Of a DNA stretch of 64,000 nt, positions 33,534 through 43,600 are shown one piece after another. The position numbers and the translations under genes were made by a program. The notes below the pieces were generated by a model, which saw only the letters and a list, made by a program, of their open reading frames with translations, was not told the origin of the DNA and searched no databases. This DNA comes from Spirodela intermedia. Its lineage: Eukaryota; Streptophyta; Magnoliopsida; Alismatales; Araceae. Location: the NCBI GenBank assembly GCA_902729315.2, contig LR746267.1, forward strand, positions 1,913,501 through 1,977,500, in the 5' to 3' direction. Position 1 is the first letter of the stretch. Every line of letters starts with the position of its first letter.

Positions 33534-36500
33534 ATCTCCTCCTGAGCCTTGCTGTACTTACCACGAACATCAACGAGCCCAATCTTGGCGCGAAACTCAT
33601 GGAACTTGACTTTTCCGAGTGGCTTCGTCAGAACGTCTCCTAACTGTTCTTCACTCCTGATGAACTCCACGTTGATCTGACCCTTTTCTGCGGATTCTCG
33701 GACAAGATGATACTTTACTTCAATGTGTTTGCTATGTCCATGGAGAACTGAGTTCTTGATCAACGCTATGGCAGACTTGTTGTCCACCTTCAGCATCGGC
33801 ACGCTTGGTGCTGAGCCATGCACCTCTGCTAACACCCGAGCGAGCCACACACCCTGGCAGGCAGCATTGGCGGCCGCAATATACTCTGCCTCGCAGCTAG
33901 ACTGAGCCACCACCTTCTGTTTCATTGACTGCCAAGTAATTGGGCTGTTGGCCAAGAAGAAAATAACTCCAGTCGTGCTCTTCCGAGCATCAACATCACC
34001 AGCGAAGTCACTATCGCTGAACCCTGTCAGCTGGACTTGCTTCTCCTTTTTCCTTTCATACCTGAGACCCCAACTCTTGGTTCCCGCCACATAGCGGAGA
34101 ATTTGCTTCACAGCAGCCAAGTGATCCTTTCGTGGCTCCTCTAGAAAACGACTCACATAGCCAACCGCAAATGCCAAATCTGGACGAGTATTGACTAAGT
34201 ACCTGAGACTCCCCACGATGCTTCTGTATGCTGTCGCATCCACCAGCGGCTCCGTGCTCATCTTGCTCAGTTTCAGACGTGTTGCCATTGCTACTTGACA
34301 AGGATTGCACCCTGCCATCCCGCTCCTCTCCAGAATCTTGGCGGCATAGGCTCCTTGGCTGATCAAGGTGCCCCTCGCACTCTGCCTGACTTCAATGCCA
34401 AGATAGTAGCGAAGCAGGCCGAGGTCGCTCATCTTGAATGCGTCAGCCATCTCTTTTTTGAAATGCTTGATGTCGTCGCAGCTGGCGCCGATGATCACCA
34501 GGTCATCGACGTACACCCCGACCACTAGCTGCGCCTCCCCATTCCACCTGGTGTAGATGGCATGTTCCGAGGGACTCCTCCTGAATCTGAACGACAGCAA
34601 CGTTTCGTCCAACTTCGCGTTCCAGGCCCTAGGCGCCTGATGTAAGCCGTAGAGTGCCTTCTTCAGCTTAAATACCTTGTGCTCGTTGCCCGTGCTGATG
34701 AAACCGGCCGGCTGCTCCACGTACACCTCTTCCTTGAGATCGCCATTCAAGAACGCCGACTTGACATCCATGTGGTGCACCTCCCACCCCTCGTGCGCCG
34801 CGAGAGCAATGAGAAGGCGCACCGTGTCCAGCCGCGCCACAGGTGCGAACACCTCGTCGTAGTCGATCCCTTGGCGTTGCGCATAGCCCTTCACCACCAG
34901 GCGCACCTTGTACTTCGCCACGGCTCTGTTTTCATCCCGCTTCACCTTGTACACCCACTTTAACCCAATCGCCCGGCGACCATGTGGGAGGTCTACCAGG
35001 GACCAGGTGCGGTTTTCCTCGATCGACGCCATCTCCTCCTCCATAGCCTTCCTCCAGCTCGGGTGGCCTTCTGCTTCAACAAAAGAGACCGGCTCATCAG
35101 AACTTACAGCGTGCAGCTCCTTTGCAATTAACGCCCGCGACGCGAGACCACGTGGCGAGGCCAGCCCAACGATGTTGTCGATCTTGCGGAACCGGAGTGG
35201 CGCATCATCGTGATTAGCGTCCAGGTGGTCAATGTGGACACTCGGTGGAGAGGCGAACTCCACCTCCTCTCCTCCATCTTCAATCGGCGCTGCTCCCCCA
35301 CTGTAGTGCACAGACGGTGGCGACATCGGCTCCGGTCCCGGCGCATCATCATCAAGTACCTCGATGGCGCCATCGAGCTCTGGAGGTACCTGGTTCCCGA
35401 CGGCATACTCCAATGTGAACATATCGTCGTGGCTGCCCGCATCCCCTTGCTTCGCGCCGCTGCCCCAGTCCCACTGGGCATTCTCGTCGAACACCACGTC
35501 CCGTGTCACATGGACACGCCTCGCGGTGGGATCGTAGGCTCGGTAGGCCTTTGATCCGTACTCATAGCCGATGAAGATCATCTTGCGGCCGCGGTCCTCC
35601 AGCTTCTTGAGATGCGGTGTCGTGTTCAGGACGTAGGCGATGCATCCGAACACCTTCAGATGGTGCACCGCCGGCTTCTTCCCGTGCCATACCTCGAAAG
35701 GCGTCATGCCGTCCACGCTCTTCGTGGGACACCGGTTCAGGATGTATACAGCAGTTGCCACTGCCTCACCCCAAAACCAGCCCGGCAGCCCCTTTGCCTT
35801 GAGCATGCTCCTCGTGGTTGCTACCACCGTGCCGTTCCTTCGCTCGACGATGCCATTCTGCTGCGGGCTGTATGGCGCCGTGTGTTCATGATGAATACCT
35901 TCTCCCGCGCAGTACTCCGCGAACTCATGTGAGGTGAATTCGCCGCCCCGATCAGTACGGAGCGCTCCCAGCTTCAGTCCTGACTCGCCTTCTGCGCGAG
36001 CCTTGATCTCCTTGATGGCCACCGCAGCACGGTCCTTTGAAGGCAGCATGGCCACCCACATGTACCGGCTTCGATCATCCACGAGCAGCAGGAAATACTT
36101 GCTGCCATTTGGCGTTTCCGGCGCAATCGGACCACAGAGGTCGCTGTGCACCAGCTCCAGAACACGCCGCGCCCGGTACTCTCCCTGCTGGGGGAACGGC
36201 GACCGCTTTTGCTTGCCAGCGAGACACGCCTCACACAGCTGGTCCACCGGACCAACCGCCGGCAACCCGCGCACCAGCTCCTCCCGAGCCATCTTCCGCA
36301 GCGCGGTCATGTTGACATGGCCGAGGCGCACGTGCCATTTCCAAGCTTCTTCGACTGCCCGCGCCTCCAGGCACACCTGCCGAACCAGCTTGGCGTGGAG
36401 AATGTACAGCCTGTTCTCTCCGCGCATGACCTTTGCTAGGAGCCGTCCGCCTGGCTCATGGATCTTCATCGCCCCGTTCTCGATGTCGATATGGTACCCG

Positions 36501-37906
36501 GCCTCATCGAGTTGGCCGACGCTGACGATGTTCGTCGTCAGTCGGGGAATGTAATACACCCCCGCGAAGGACCGATGCTCGCCGTTCTTGCACAGGAACA
36601 CGATTGCCCCCCGGCCTTCGATTCGCGCCACCGAGTCGTCGCCGAACCGCACCGTCCCAAGTACCTCCGTGTCCAGCTCGGTGAAAGCTGTACGGGAACC
36701 CGACATGTGGTTCGTGGCGCCCGTGTCCACGACCCACGCCTCCTCATCACGCAGCTCCTCCTCTTCAAGGTGGGCGAACACCTTCTCTTCCCGCAGGTGG
36801 ATCTGGGTCTGGGCGCCTGGCTTCCGCTCTTCTTTGGTGGCCCCTCCATTGACGGGGACCCCTTTTTCTCCCGGCGGCGGTGGGCTTGCACGCCGGAGCC
36901 GATCCTCTGCCTGCGGAGTCGCAGCAAAACGTGGTGGAGTGGAGGTTGGTGGCGGCGCCGTCGATCTGGCCGTTGTTGACTTCACGAGAAGGAGCGAGGC
37001 CTCCTCCTCATTCTGGACGATGTGGGCCTGTTCTTTCTTGGGCTTGGAGCGGCACTCGCGGGCCCAGTGGCCCAGCTTCCCGCATCTCCTGCACTCATCA
37101 CCTTTGGGCCGGCCTGAGTTGCCCGTCAGGCCGCCTGATGACGAGCCCTTTTCGCTGCCACGGCCGCGCCCGTGCCCGCGCCCATGTTTGACACGGTGCG
37201 TCACGCTGCTGCTACCTCCACCACCAGTTTTCTCATTATCGCGCTTCCTCCGCCGTGCATCCCACTCTTCCTCAGTCAGGTGCAGCTTGCCGTCGTGGTG
37301 CATAGCCGACGGTAGTTCCTCGAAGGCATCCTCCGCCGCCTTGAGCCGACCCGTCAAATCCGCGACAGTGAGCGTCGACACGTCGAGCAGCATCGTGATC
37401 GCGACCACGATCTGCCTGAAACGCTGGGGAACACTGCGGATTATCTTCTCCACTACCTGCGTCTCTTCGACCTTGTCGCCGAGGGTGTTGAGAGTCGACG
37501 CCATGCTGTTGAGACGCAGCGCGTAGTCCTCAACAGACTCTCCCTCCTTGAACGTCGCCGAGTCGAACTGCCGCCGCAAGTTCTGAGCCGACGTCTTCTT
37601 TACGCGGTCATCGCCGATCCGCATGGTGGCGATAGCCTCCCAGGCCTCCTTGGCCGTCTCCTTGTTCGCGATCACCGGCCACATTTCCGGCGGCACGGCG
37701 CTGCAGAGCGCGTCGAGCGCCTGCATGTCTTCGTAGGGTTCGACGCCCCCTTTCTCAATGGCGGTCCAGAGCAACCGGGCTCTGAGCTTGACCTTCATGA
37801 GCAGTGCCCAGTCGGAGTAGTTGGTCTTGGTGAGCATTGGGAACCCTGTCCCGGCGCTCACCTCACGAATCACCCTCTGGACCACTCCGTCCTTCCCTCC
37901 TGCCAT
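33485..37906 (-). CDS. Ty1-copia gag-pol polyprotein
   Basis: Single open frame of 1473 residues with all parts in copia order. The gag region is followed by a CCHC zinc knuckle (CRRCGKLGHWAREC, near residue 275) and an aspartic protease motif WVVDTGATNHMSG (near 390). Next come the HHCC integrase zinc finger (HVRLGH ... CEACLAGK, about 522-560) and integrase core acidic residues in HSDLCGP, TDRGGEF and NGIVERRN (about 592, 653, 687). Reverse transcriptase follows (LKWVYKVKRD to VYVDD, active site near 1131), then RNase H (FSDSDFAGD, SCEAEYIAA, from about 1298). The first ATG of the frame, at 37906, is chosen; a TTG further upstream is open but not a normal start. No stops or frameshifts are seen, so the element may be able to produce its proteins. 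Confidence 0.96.
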   Translation of the reverse strand: MAGGKDGVVQRVIREVSAGTGFPMLTKTNYSDWALLMKVKLRARLLWTAIEKGGVEPYEDMQALDALCSAVPPEMWPVIANKETAKEAWEAIATMRIGDDRVKKTSAQNLRRQFDSATFKEGESVEDYALRLNSMASTLNTLGDKVEETQVVEKIIRSVPQRFRQIVVAITMLLDVSTLTVADLTGRLKAAEDAFEELPSAMHHDGKLHLTEEEWDARRRKRDNEKTGGGGSSSVTHRVKHGRGHGRGRGSEKGSSSGGLTGNSGRPKGDECRRCGKLGHWARECRSKPKKEQAHIVQNEEEASLLLVKSTTARSTAPPPTSTPPRFAATPQAEDRLRRASPPPPGEKGVPVNGGATKEERKPGAQTQIHLREEKVFAHLEEEELRDEEAWVVDTGATNHMSGSRTAFTELDTEVLGTVRFGDDSVARIEGRGAIVFLCKNGEHRSFAGVYYIPRLTTNIVSVGQLDEAGYHIDIENGAMKIHEPGGRLLAKVMRGENRLYILHAKLVRQVCLEARAVEEAWKWHVRLGHVNMTALRKMAREELVRGLPAVGPVDQLCEACLAGKQKRSPFPQQGEYRARRVLELVHSDLCGPIAPETPNGSKYFLLLVDDRSRYMWVAMLPSKDRAAVAIKEIKARAEGESGLKLGALRTDRGGEFTSHEFAEYCAGEGIHHEHTAPYSPQQNGIVERRNGTVVATTRSMLKAKGLPGWFWGEAVATAVYILNRCPTKSVDGMTPFEVWHGKKPAVHHLKVFGCIAYVLNTTPHLKKLEDRGRKMIFIGYEYGSKAYRAYDPTARRVHVTRDVVFDENAQWDWGSGAKQGDAGSHDDMFTLEYAVGNQVPPELDGAIEVLDDDAPGPEPMSPPSVHYSGGAAPIEDGGEEVEFASPPSVHIDHLDANHDDAPLRFRKIDNIVGLASPRGLASRALIAKELHAVSSDEPVSFVEAEGHPSWRKAMEEEMASIEENRTWSLVDLPHGRRAIGLKWVYKVKRDENRAVAKYKVRLVVKGYAQRQGIDYDEVFAPVARLDTVRLLIALAAHEGWEVHHMDVKSAFLNGDLKEEVYVEQPAGFISTGNEHKVFKLKKALYGLHQAPRAWNAKLDETLLSFRFRRSPSEHAIYTRWNGEAQLVVGVYVDDLVIIGASCDDIKHFKKEMADAFKMSDLGLLRYYLGIEVRQSARGTLISQGAYAAKILERSGMAGCNPCQVAMATRLKLSKMSTEPLVDATAYRSIVGSLRYLVNTRPDLAFAVGYVSRFLEEPRKDHLAAVKQILRYVAGTKSWGLRYERKKEKQVQLTGFSDSDFAGDVDARKSTTGVIFFLANSPITWQSMKQKVVAQSSCEAEYIAAANAACQGVWLARVLAEVHGSAPSVPMLKVDNKSAIALIKNSVLHGHSKHIEVKYHLVRESAEKGQINVEFIRSEEQLGDVLTKPLGKVKFHEFRAKIGLVDVRGKYSKAQEEIVVNGSLARGFPIPLL

Positions 37907-37979
37907 AGCGCGTCTCGATTGCGCGTTCTCGATTCCAACGGCTGTACCTTGCCGCGATCGAGTCCCGGCCCGCAACCTG

Positions 37980-37995
37980 GGAGCTCTGATACCAC
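37980..37995 (-). other. Primer-binding site
   Basis: TGGTATCAGAGC on the minus strand, two bases inside the 5' LTR, is complementary to the 3' end of initiator tRNA-Met, the usual primer of plant copia elements. Confidence 0.92.
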
Positions 37996-37996
37996 T

Positions 37997-38305
37997 TGTC
38001 AGAAACTCGCCGGAGAGACGACGGCAGTTAAGACGTCGCCGGCGAGATCACCTCACGAGTCACAGGAAAAACAGCAGGAGGAACAAGGAAAACTTTCTCG
38101 CTGTTGAAAAACTCTTACAGCCCTCTTTAAATAAGAAAACAAAGGGGGAAAGGAATAACTGTAAGAAATAACTAGCTGGCCAAAACTGGCCAGTACCGTG
38201 CGTTATGCAGGAAATCCCGCATTACCAAATTCCGCATTACCAAATTCCGCATTACCTCACAATAGGGGAATGGGGAAGCCACGTGCAAGGCTCCCGTTCA
38301 CAACT
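37997..38305 (-). repeat. 5' LTR of the young copia element
   Basis: By eye, base-for-base the same as the 3' LTR except its outermost base: the minus strand begins AGTTGTGAAC instead of TGTTGTGAAC. Confidence 0.93.
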
Positions 38306-38561
38306 GGCTCGACGGTGGACCCAGCCGAAGAAGGCGACAGCCAAGTCGGTCATGGAGGCAGCGGATGATGAGAGGAGCTACGGGCGCCACCGCATTTCTC
38401 GCTGTCCTGATCCTCCACAATTGAGGCGATTCCATCGAGCGTCTCTGTTGTAACATTAGCCTCAGTTCCTCATCCACGTGGGAATAGATCTGGCCAGCAC
38501 AGGAAAAACGTTCTAACAGCATACTGCCGGAGCAGCCAACGGACAGCAGCCCGAAAGACAA
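38306..38561 (-). pseudogene. PPR pseudogene, 5' portion beyond the insertion
   Basis: After the right target duplication the minus strand reads LAVAFFGWVHRR at about 38310-38350, typical of the segment before the first repeats of a P-class PPR protein. It joins the part left of the element (EPTVASSSYAAILEVLAQSR) only in another frame, so at least one frameshift or a lost intron lies between them. Further upstream, frames are mixed. Confidence 0.7.
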
Positions 38562-39290
38562 AAACGGTCAAGCAAACGAGAGACAGAATGAGGTCCGTTG
38601 CACCAATACGAGACAAAGCCGTCCAACGAAAAAATTGGAGACTAGCCCTCTCGAATCGGCTGACCCCGACCTCTTACGGAAGAACTCCTGTGAGCTCTTC
38701 TAATTATCCCCTGCCATTATCCTTGTGTGCTCTGAAGCCCCTTTCCCTCCGAGGTATTCCCCTCGTCTCTTCTTATTGTCTGTTTCTAGTGGAGCTTGCA
38801 GTTTGAATCAATTAGAATGTGTTGCATGTTCCCTTCTTTCCATCCCCTCATGCTTGGGCACCCATCAGCTTCTTCCCACCGAGGATCGCTCCGTTGGGCT
38901 TGCAGGGCAACGACGAACAGGCCGACGAGTCGGCTGGTGTGGCGTGGCGGAGAGGAGCCAGAGGGAGTCTTGGCGGGGGACAGAAGACTCAAGTGGTGCC
39001 TGAAGGAAGAAGTGAACGGGGGATGAAGCTCTTGAGGTTAACATAGGCGACCTCTAGATTTTTGCAAGGGCTGCAACACAAGGGAAACGCTCAATGAACT
39101 AATTGAGATGGAAAGAAGATTCTTTGCATTTATTTTCAAAATTTCGTCGTTTCATTCCATTCTTCGCAGTTTTTGGGATTAGTTATTTACTTTCCTATGT
39201 ACAAGATAGAAAAAAGATTATGGTTAGATGCCTTCGAAAATGTGGACTTCGGTGCCGTCACGGCTTGACATAGGTAACCCCCATCCCCTT
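38562..39290. other. Spacer with a sulfiredoxin 3'-end-like fragment
   Basis: No gene is supported. About 38991-39055 (aagtggtgcctgaagg to taggcgacct) resembles the last exon and preceding intron of the sulfiredoxin gene at 57199-57262, in the same orientation. Confidence 0.5.
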
Positions 39291-39466
39291 CTACGGCGGT
39301 CTTATCCCTCTCTTTCTCTTACTCTCTCCCGTCCTCTTCCCTCCTCTTTCTCTTCTCTCCTCCATCCTTTGCTTCTCACCATCTTCCCCCCTCTCTCTCC
39401 TTCTTCTCTCTCATCAGTCCTGGTCATTTTCCCATCCTCTCTGTCTCAAAATCTTCCTTGCTCTCC

Positions 39467-39500
<34 letters not shown>

Positions 39501-39725
39501 ATCGCCCCTTCTTCCTCTCTATGTCTCCCTTCTCCTTCTCACTCTATCTGTCTTTCTCTCTCAATCTCCATCATCCTCTCTCCTTCCCTATCCCCCTACT
39601 TCTCCGCACCGCTATCTTTCCCGATCTCCTTTTTTCTCAATTTCTCTTCTTCTCTCTCTCAGGCCCCATCTCTCTTTCTGCTCCCTCTCTCTTTGGTCAT
39701 CTCTTTCTCCTCCCTCTCAAGCACT
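39291..39725 (+). repeat. Pyrimidine-rich low-complexity tract
   Basis: About 430 bases made almost wholly of C and T on the plus strand, including a (CT)n run at about 39460-39490. The long serine- and leucine-rich open frames in it are an effect of composition. Confidence 0.92.
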
Positions 39726-42700
39726 AGTTATCTCCTCTGTATCACCTGTAGATCCGAACGTCATCAGGCCTTAGTTGTTGATCACTGGTGCTGCCATTAA
39801 AGCTCGGCATCCTCAACTCACTAAAGATAGTAGAGATTCATTGGCTCAACCCCAAGTTTCACTCTTCATTTGGTTTTTTTTACATATTATTTGTAGTCTT
39901 TGTCGGTTTCCACAGCACGATTAGATTATTTTAAAGGTTTTTTTAAAAAAATAATAAATAATTTTTTTTCCTACAATCATGATCAGTTTCATCTTTGCTT
40001 TCAATCAAAAAAGTTATTATTCAATTCGTTTTGTTTTGTTCAGGTTATTAGGTTATTTAAATTAATCTATCTTTTAGTATATAGATCGGTTCATTATCTT
40101 GGAGATATATTATTTCATGATCAAACTGTTACTGAAATTAATTCAAAATAATTTTATCTGAAAGTAGTTCGCATATCTAACTCTAGAATTTCATCTCATC
40201 TCATTTGGATTTTTGTTTAAAAAATTTCTTCCCATGTTAGCATAAGTGTATGCCAAGCAGGTGATCTCTCAACCAATTCTATTAGACCTAATCCTTAAGT
40301 TGAGAGAAATTTTCATATTAGGGCTTAAAATACATGAAGAAATGAATAATGAGGATGTGATAGAATTAGCCAGACCGATGGAAAAAAACAGAGGAAAAAT
40401 AATTAGAAAGTCAAATCGTGTTTTTAGGCCTTTTTCTCAATTTATGTGATACCTATGTTCGTATTATTATATGTATCAACATGTGTTGTAGTAAAATCCT
40501 CTCAACTCTCTCTTAGCAAGAACATAAAACTTTTATATTGTTTTTTTCCTTTACTCAGCTACTTCTAATGTTAGAGAGAACATTCTAATAGTATTCACTT
40601 ATTCCCCTTGGGAATACACGATGATATGAACATTCACCTAAACTACTTAAGTTTGTCTCCTCTAAAACTCAGTCCCTCCCAAACCAAATGTGGTTACTAA
40701 TATTTCATCTCTTTACTTAAGCCACTCTCCCTAAACCACCCAATTACCTTAGACCTTGATGGAAAACAATGGCTATGATTGTTGAGTTGATTGTTTGACA
40801 AAATCATTTCATGAAAAAGATGTAGTGTTCTCATGTATTCTTGATGTGTGCAGTAGAAAAAACTTGATCTTATGCCTTTGAGTCATATTTTCAACACAAT
40901 TTTGATCTATAACTCTTCTCCCATAAGTAAACTTTTTATCTTTTTCTATTTTTCGTATTTTACGAGATCTCCATGCTAAAAACTATTGCTTAAAAATGTC
41001 TTTTTTCAGATCATGATAGTGACTTTTAAACATTTAAATACTTAAATATCTCTTTTCTCACAACCATTTCAACTAAAATTTGAATTAGATTTTTTTAACT
41101 TGATGGAGAACAGTGGGATGTCTACTTTGGACCCAAACCAATAATGTTATATTCACGTTTAGCTCAGTTGACATGTCACCATTGAGGTACTCTCTCTGAA
41201 ACATAAATACTTCATTCTTTTGCTCATTTTATTGATAATTTGAATGCATAATATCTAATGGAACCAATGTAAAATCATTTTCAAAATTTCAAATGCTGCA
41301 TTATATGGTTAGATAATCATGTTATCAAAAATAAGATATTTCACATGATTTACTTTAGCATGGACTTATTTAACAATTAACATATCCTTCCACTTGAAGA
41401 TGATTCTTTAGTTGATACTCTCCTATGCTCAAGTAGTATTCTTATGATAAAAAGTCGCTTAATCCTAAGGATTAATACCTTGGACTTGATCATCAGTGAT
41501 CATATCATAAAATAAATTAAGATAATTCATGTATTAACCATGTTAAATGTTTTAAACATTTCAGACGTATGTCATACATTTATCAAATATTCAATAATCA
41601 CCCATCAATAAATTTTCACTTATAATTATCAAAACTAAGGGCGTCAATAGAAAGATGGGGATAATGATGAAAAAAAATATGTCAGATAAGTTGTGAGATA
41701 AGATAAAGAGAAGAGAATAATTGATGAAGTTCCAAAAGAGTATCAACTATAAGCACCTTTATTAAGATATTGAAACCTAATCCCAAGAATAAGTAAGCCT
41801 AATTGTATTCCTAGAAATGTTTCAAACATCCACATCTACATTACTATCTACGCTGAGTTTTTTAAAGGATTTACTGTTTTTAGAATCCATCTAGTTGTGA
41901 TGTAAGTGTAATTTTAATATATCATCTCATAAAGAAGTTTTAAGATCATGTTGTTCCACTTATTTTCTTATAATATATCTAGCATTACCTTTCATCATGT
42001 GCTTCTTCTCCCAAGTAAGAGCTAATGTTATTTTTTTGTCAATCTCAATCTATGTGCTATTTTATATATGGGAGCTTAAACCTACAATTCCCCAATTAAC
42101 TAATAGATATCTTTAAGCTCGAAATATGTTGATAGAGAAAGTCATTGTGAAGGTTAAGGATTGCTAATATTATATTGTAAATTTTTCATTCTTGATAAAA
42201 TTTTCTCTCAAGATTGAGTCTCAAACTCCAATCATTTTAAGCCTCTGTTCTTAGTAACCACCAAAGCCAACATAAATTTTTCTTGTAGAACTGTAGAGAT
42301 CACCTTAAGAGACTAAAAGGTGCCATTCAATATTTTTTAAGCCTCTCAACATGGATGAAAAAGAATAGTACGACTTATTTCATATCATAAATATTTGGAC
42401 ACAAATCAAGTCAAGGATGTTTATGAAGTCTAGGACACACCGAATCATGGAACTCTTTGTCTAATATGAACTTATCCCATCTCTAAAAGGAGAATAAATG
42501 TTGTCCTGATTGAAAAATCCTTTGAATCTTGGAGTCAACCCTTGCTAGACTCCTTTTAGGGTACAAACCATTCTTGTATCCCTTTTTCTGGTTAGTAGAA
42601 TTATGATGCAAAATGAAACATGAGAGAGAGAGAGAGAGAGGAAGAAGAAAATTGTAGGAATATAGGATACACCGACTTCCCATGGTTCATATAAACTTAT

Positions 42701-43600
42701 GTCCATGGTCACTCATGCTACAACACAAATCCAAAACAAATTCAGAAATCACTAAAAAATCTGATTTAAAATCTGACTAGATGATCAAATTCTTGGAAAA
42801 TATAAGATGCATCTCAAGGATAAAAACCTTAGATAATTGTATTGGCATATAGATTAAAAGATGAAAGAAGATACATGTAATATGAATCATCAAAAAATAC
42901 AAATATAATCATGAATTTACTACATACCACTTCAAAAACATGCAAATACATACTTAATTAATACCAATTTTACATTAACTACATAAATACTAATTATTTA
43001 TTATGTGAAATAGAGTATTAACTATATGGAATAGTTTTAACCGATTTAATTGATTTTATATGAAAGTATGTGCTGAAGTACAGTTAGGATGATGAAGGAT
43101 AATTCTCATAGCCCATGTTAGGTGTTCCTTCAATACTAGAGTTTTTGTACTCATGCAAGCACAACACAGTGATTTACTTGTACATATATATAAATGTTTT
43201 ACAACTATTAAGGATTCTTGAGACCAATAATGAAAAGTTTCTAAATTATTTACTTTACATGTCTCCATTGATAGTGTATGATCATTGCAATTAAGATTGG
43301 CCCAATAGGAAAGATAAAAATAGTAAATACTACTTTTAATGGGCTGGTTAAAATGAATGTCAAATTGATGCTAAATATTTAAGTAATGTTCATCTATGTA
43401 ATGACTCTAATATGATTCTTTCAAACTAGTTATTTAACTTTAGAGGTAAAAATTAAAGAATTATGTCATTATTTTAATTCTGGTTATGCAACCATATAGG
43501 TAACAGTTATGTTAAACAATTCTTTTGATACTAGTTATGCAACTATAGAGCTTGTACCTGCAACCATATAGTTATGCAACTTTTACATTTCAGGAGTCAC
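39726..43600. other. AT-rich spacer without a recognisable gene
   Basis: Strongly AT-rich with short open frames only. It includes a short (GA)n run near 42625. Probably very old transposon debris, but nothing is specific enough to name. Confidence 0.5.

Larger units (their letters stand above)
33225..38305 (-). mobile_element. Intact young Ty1-copia retrotransposon
   Basis: Complete element of about 5.1 kb, transcribed on the minus strand. It has two 309-bp LTRs, a 5-bp target duplication (ggctc), a primer-binding site TGGTATCAGAGC matching the 3' end of plant initiator tRNA-Met just inside the 5' LTR, a purine-rich tract (AGGAGGAGAT) before the 3' LTR, and one uninterrupted gag-pol frame. 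The LTRs look identical except for the outermost base of the 5' LTR. It sits in the 5' part of the PPR pseudogene of segmental copy C. Confidence 0.96.

Noticed and set aside
36588-37526. 312-codon plus-strand frame inside the copia element
   Set aside because: Antisense shadow of the GC-rich gag-pol gene.
39228-39800. 190-codon serine- and leucine-rich frame
   Set aside because: Direct translation of a pyrimidine-rich low-complexity tract.
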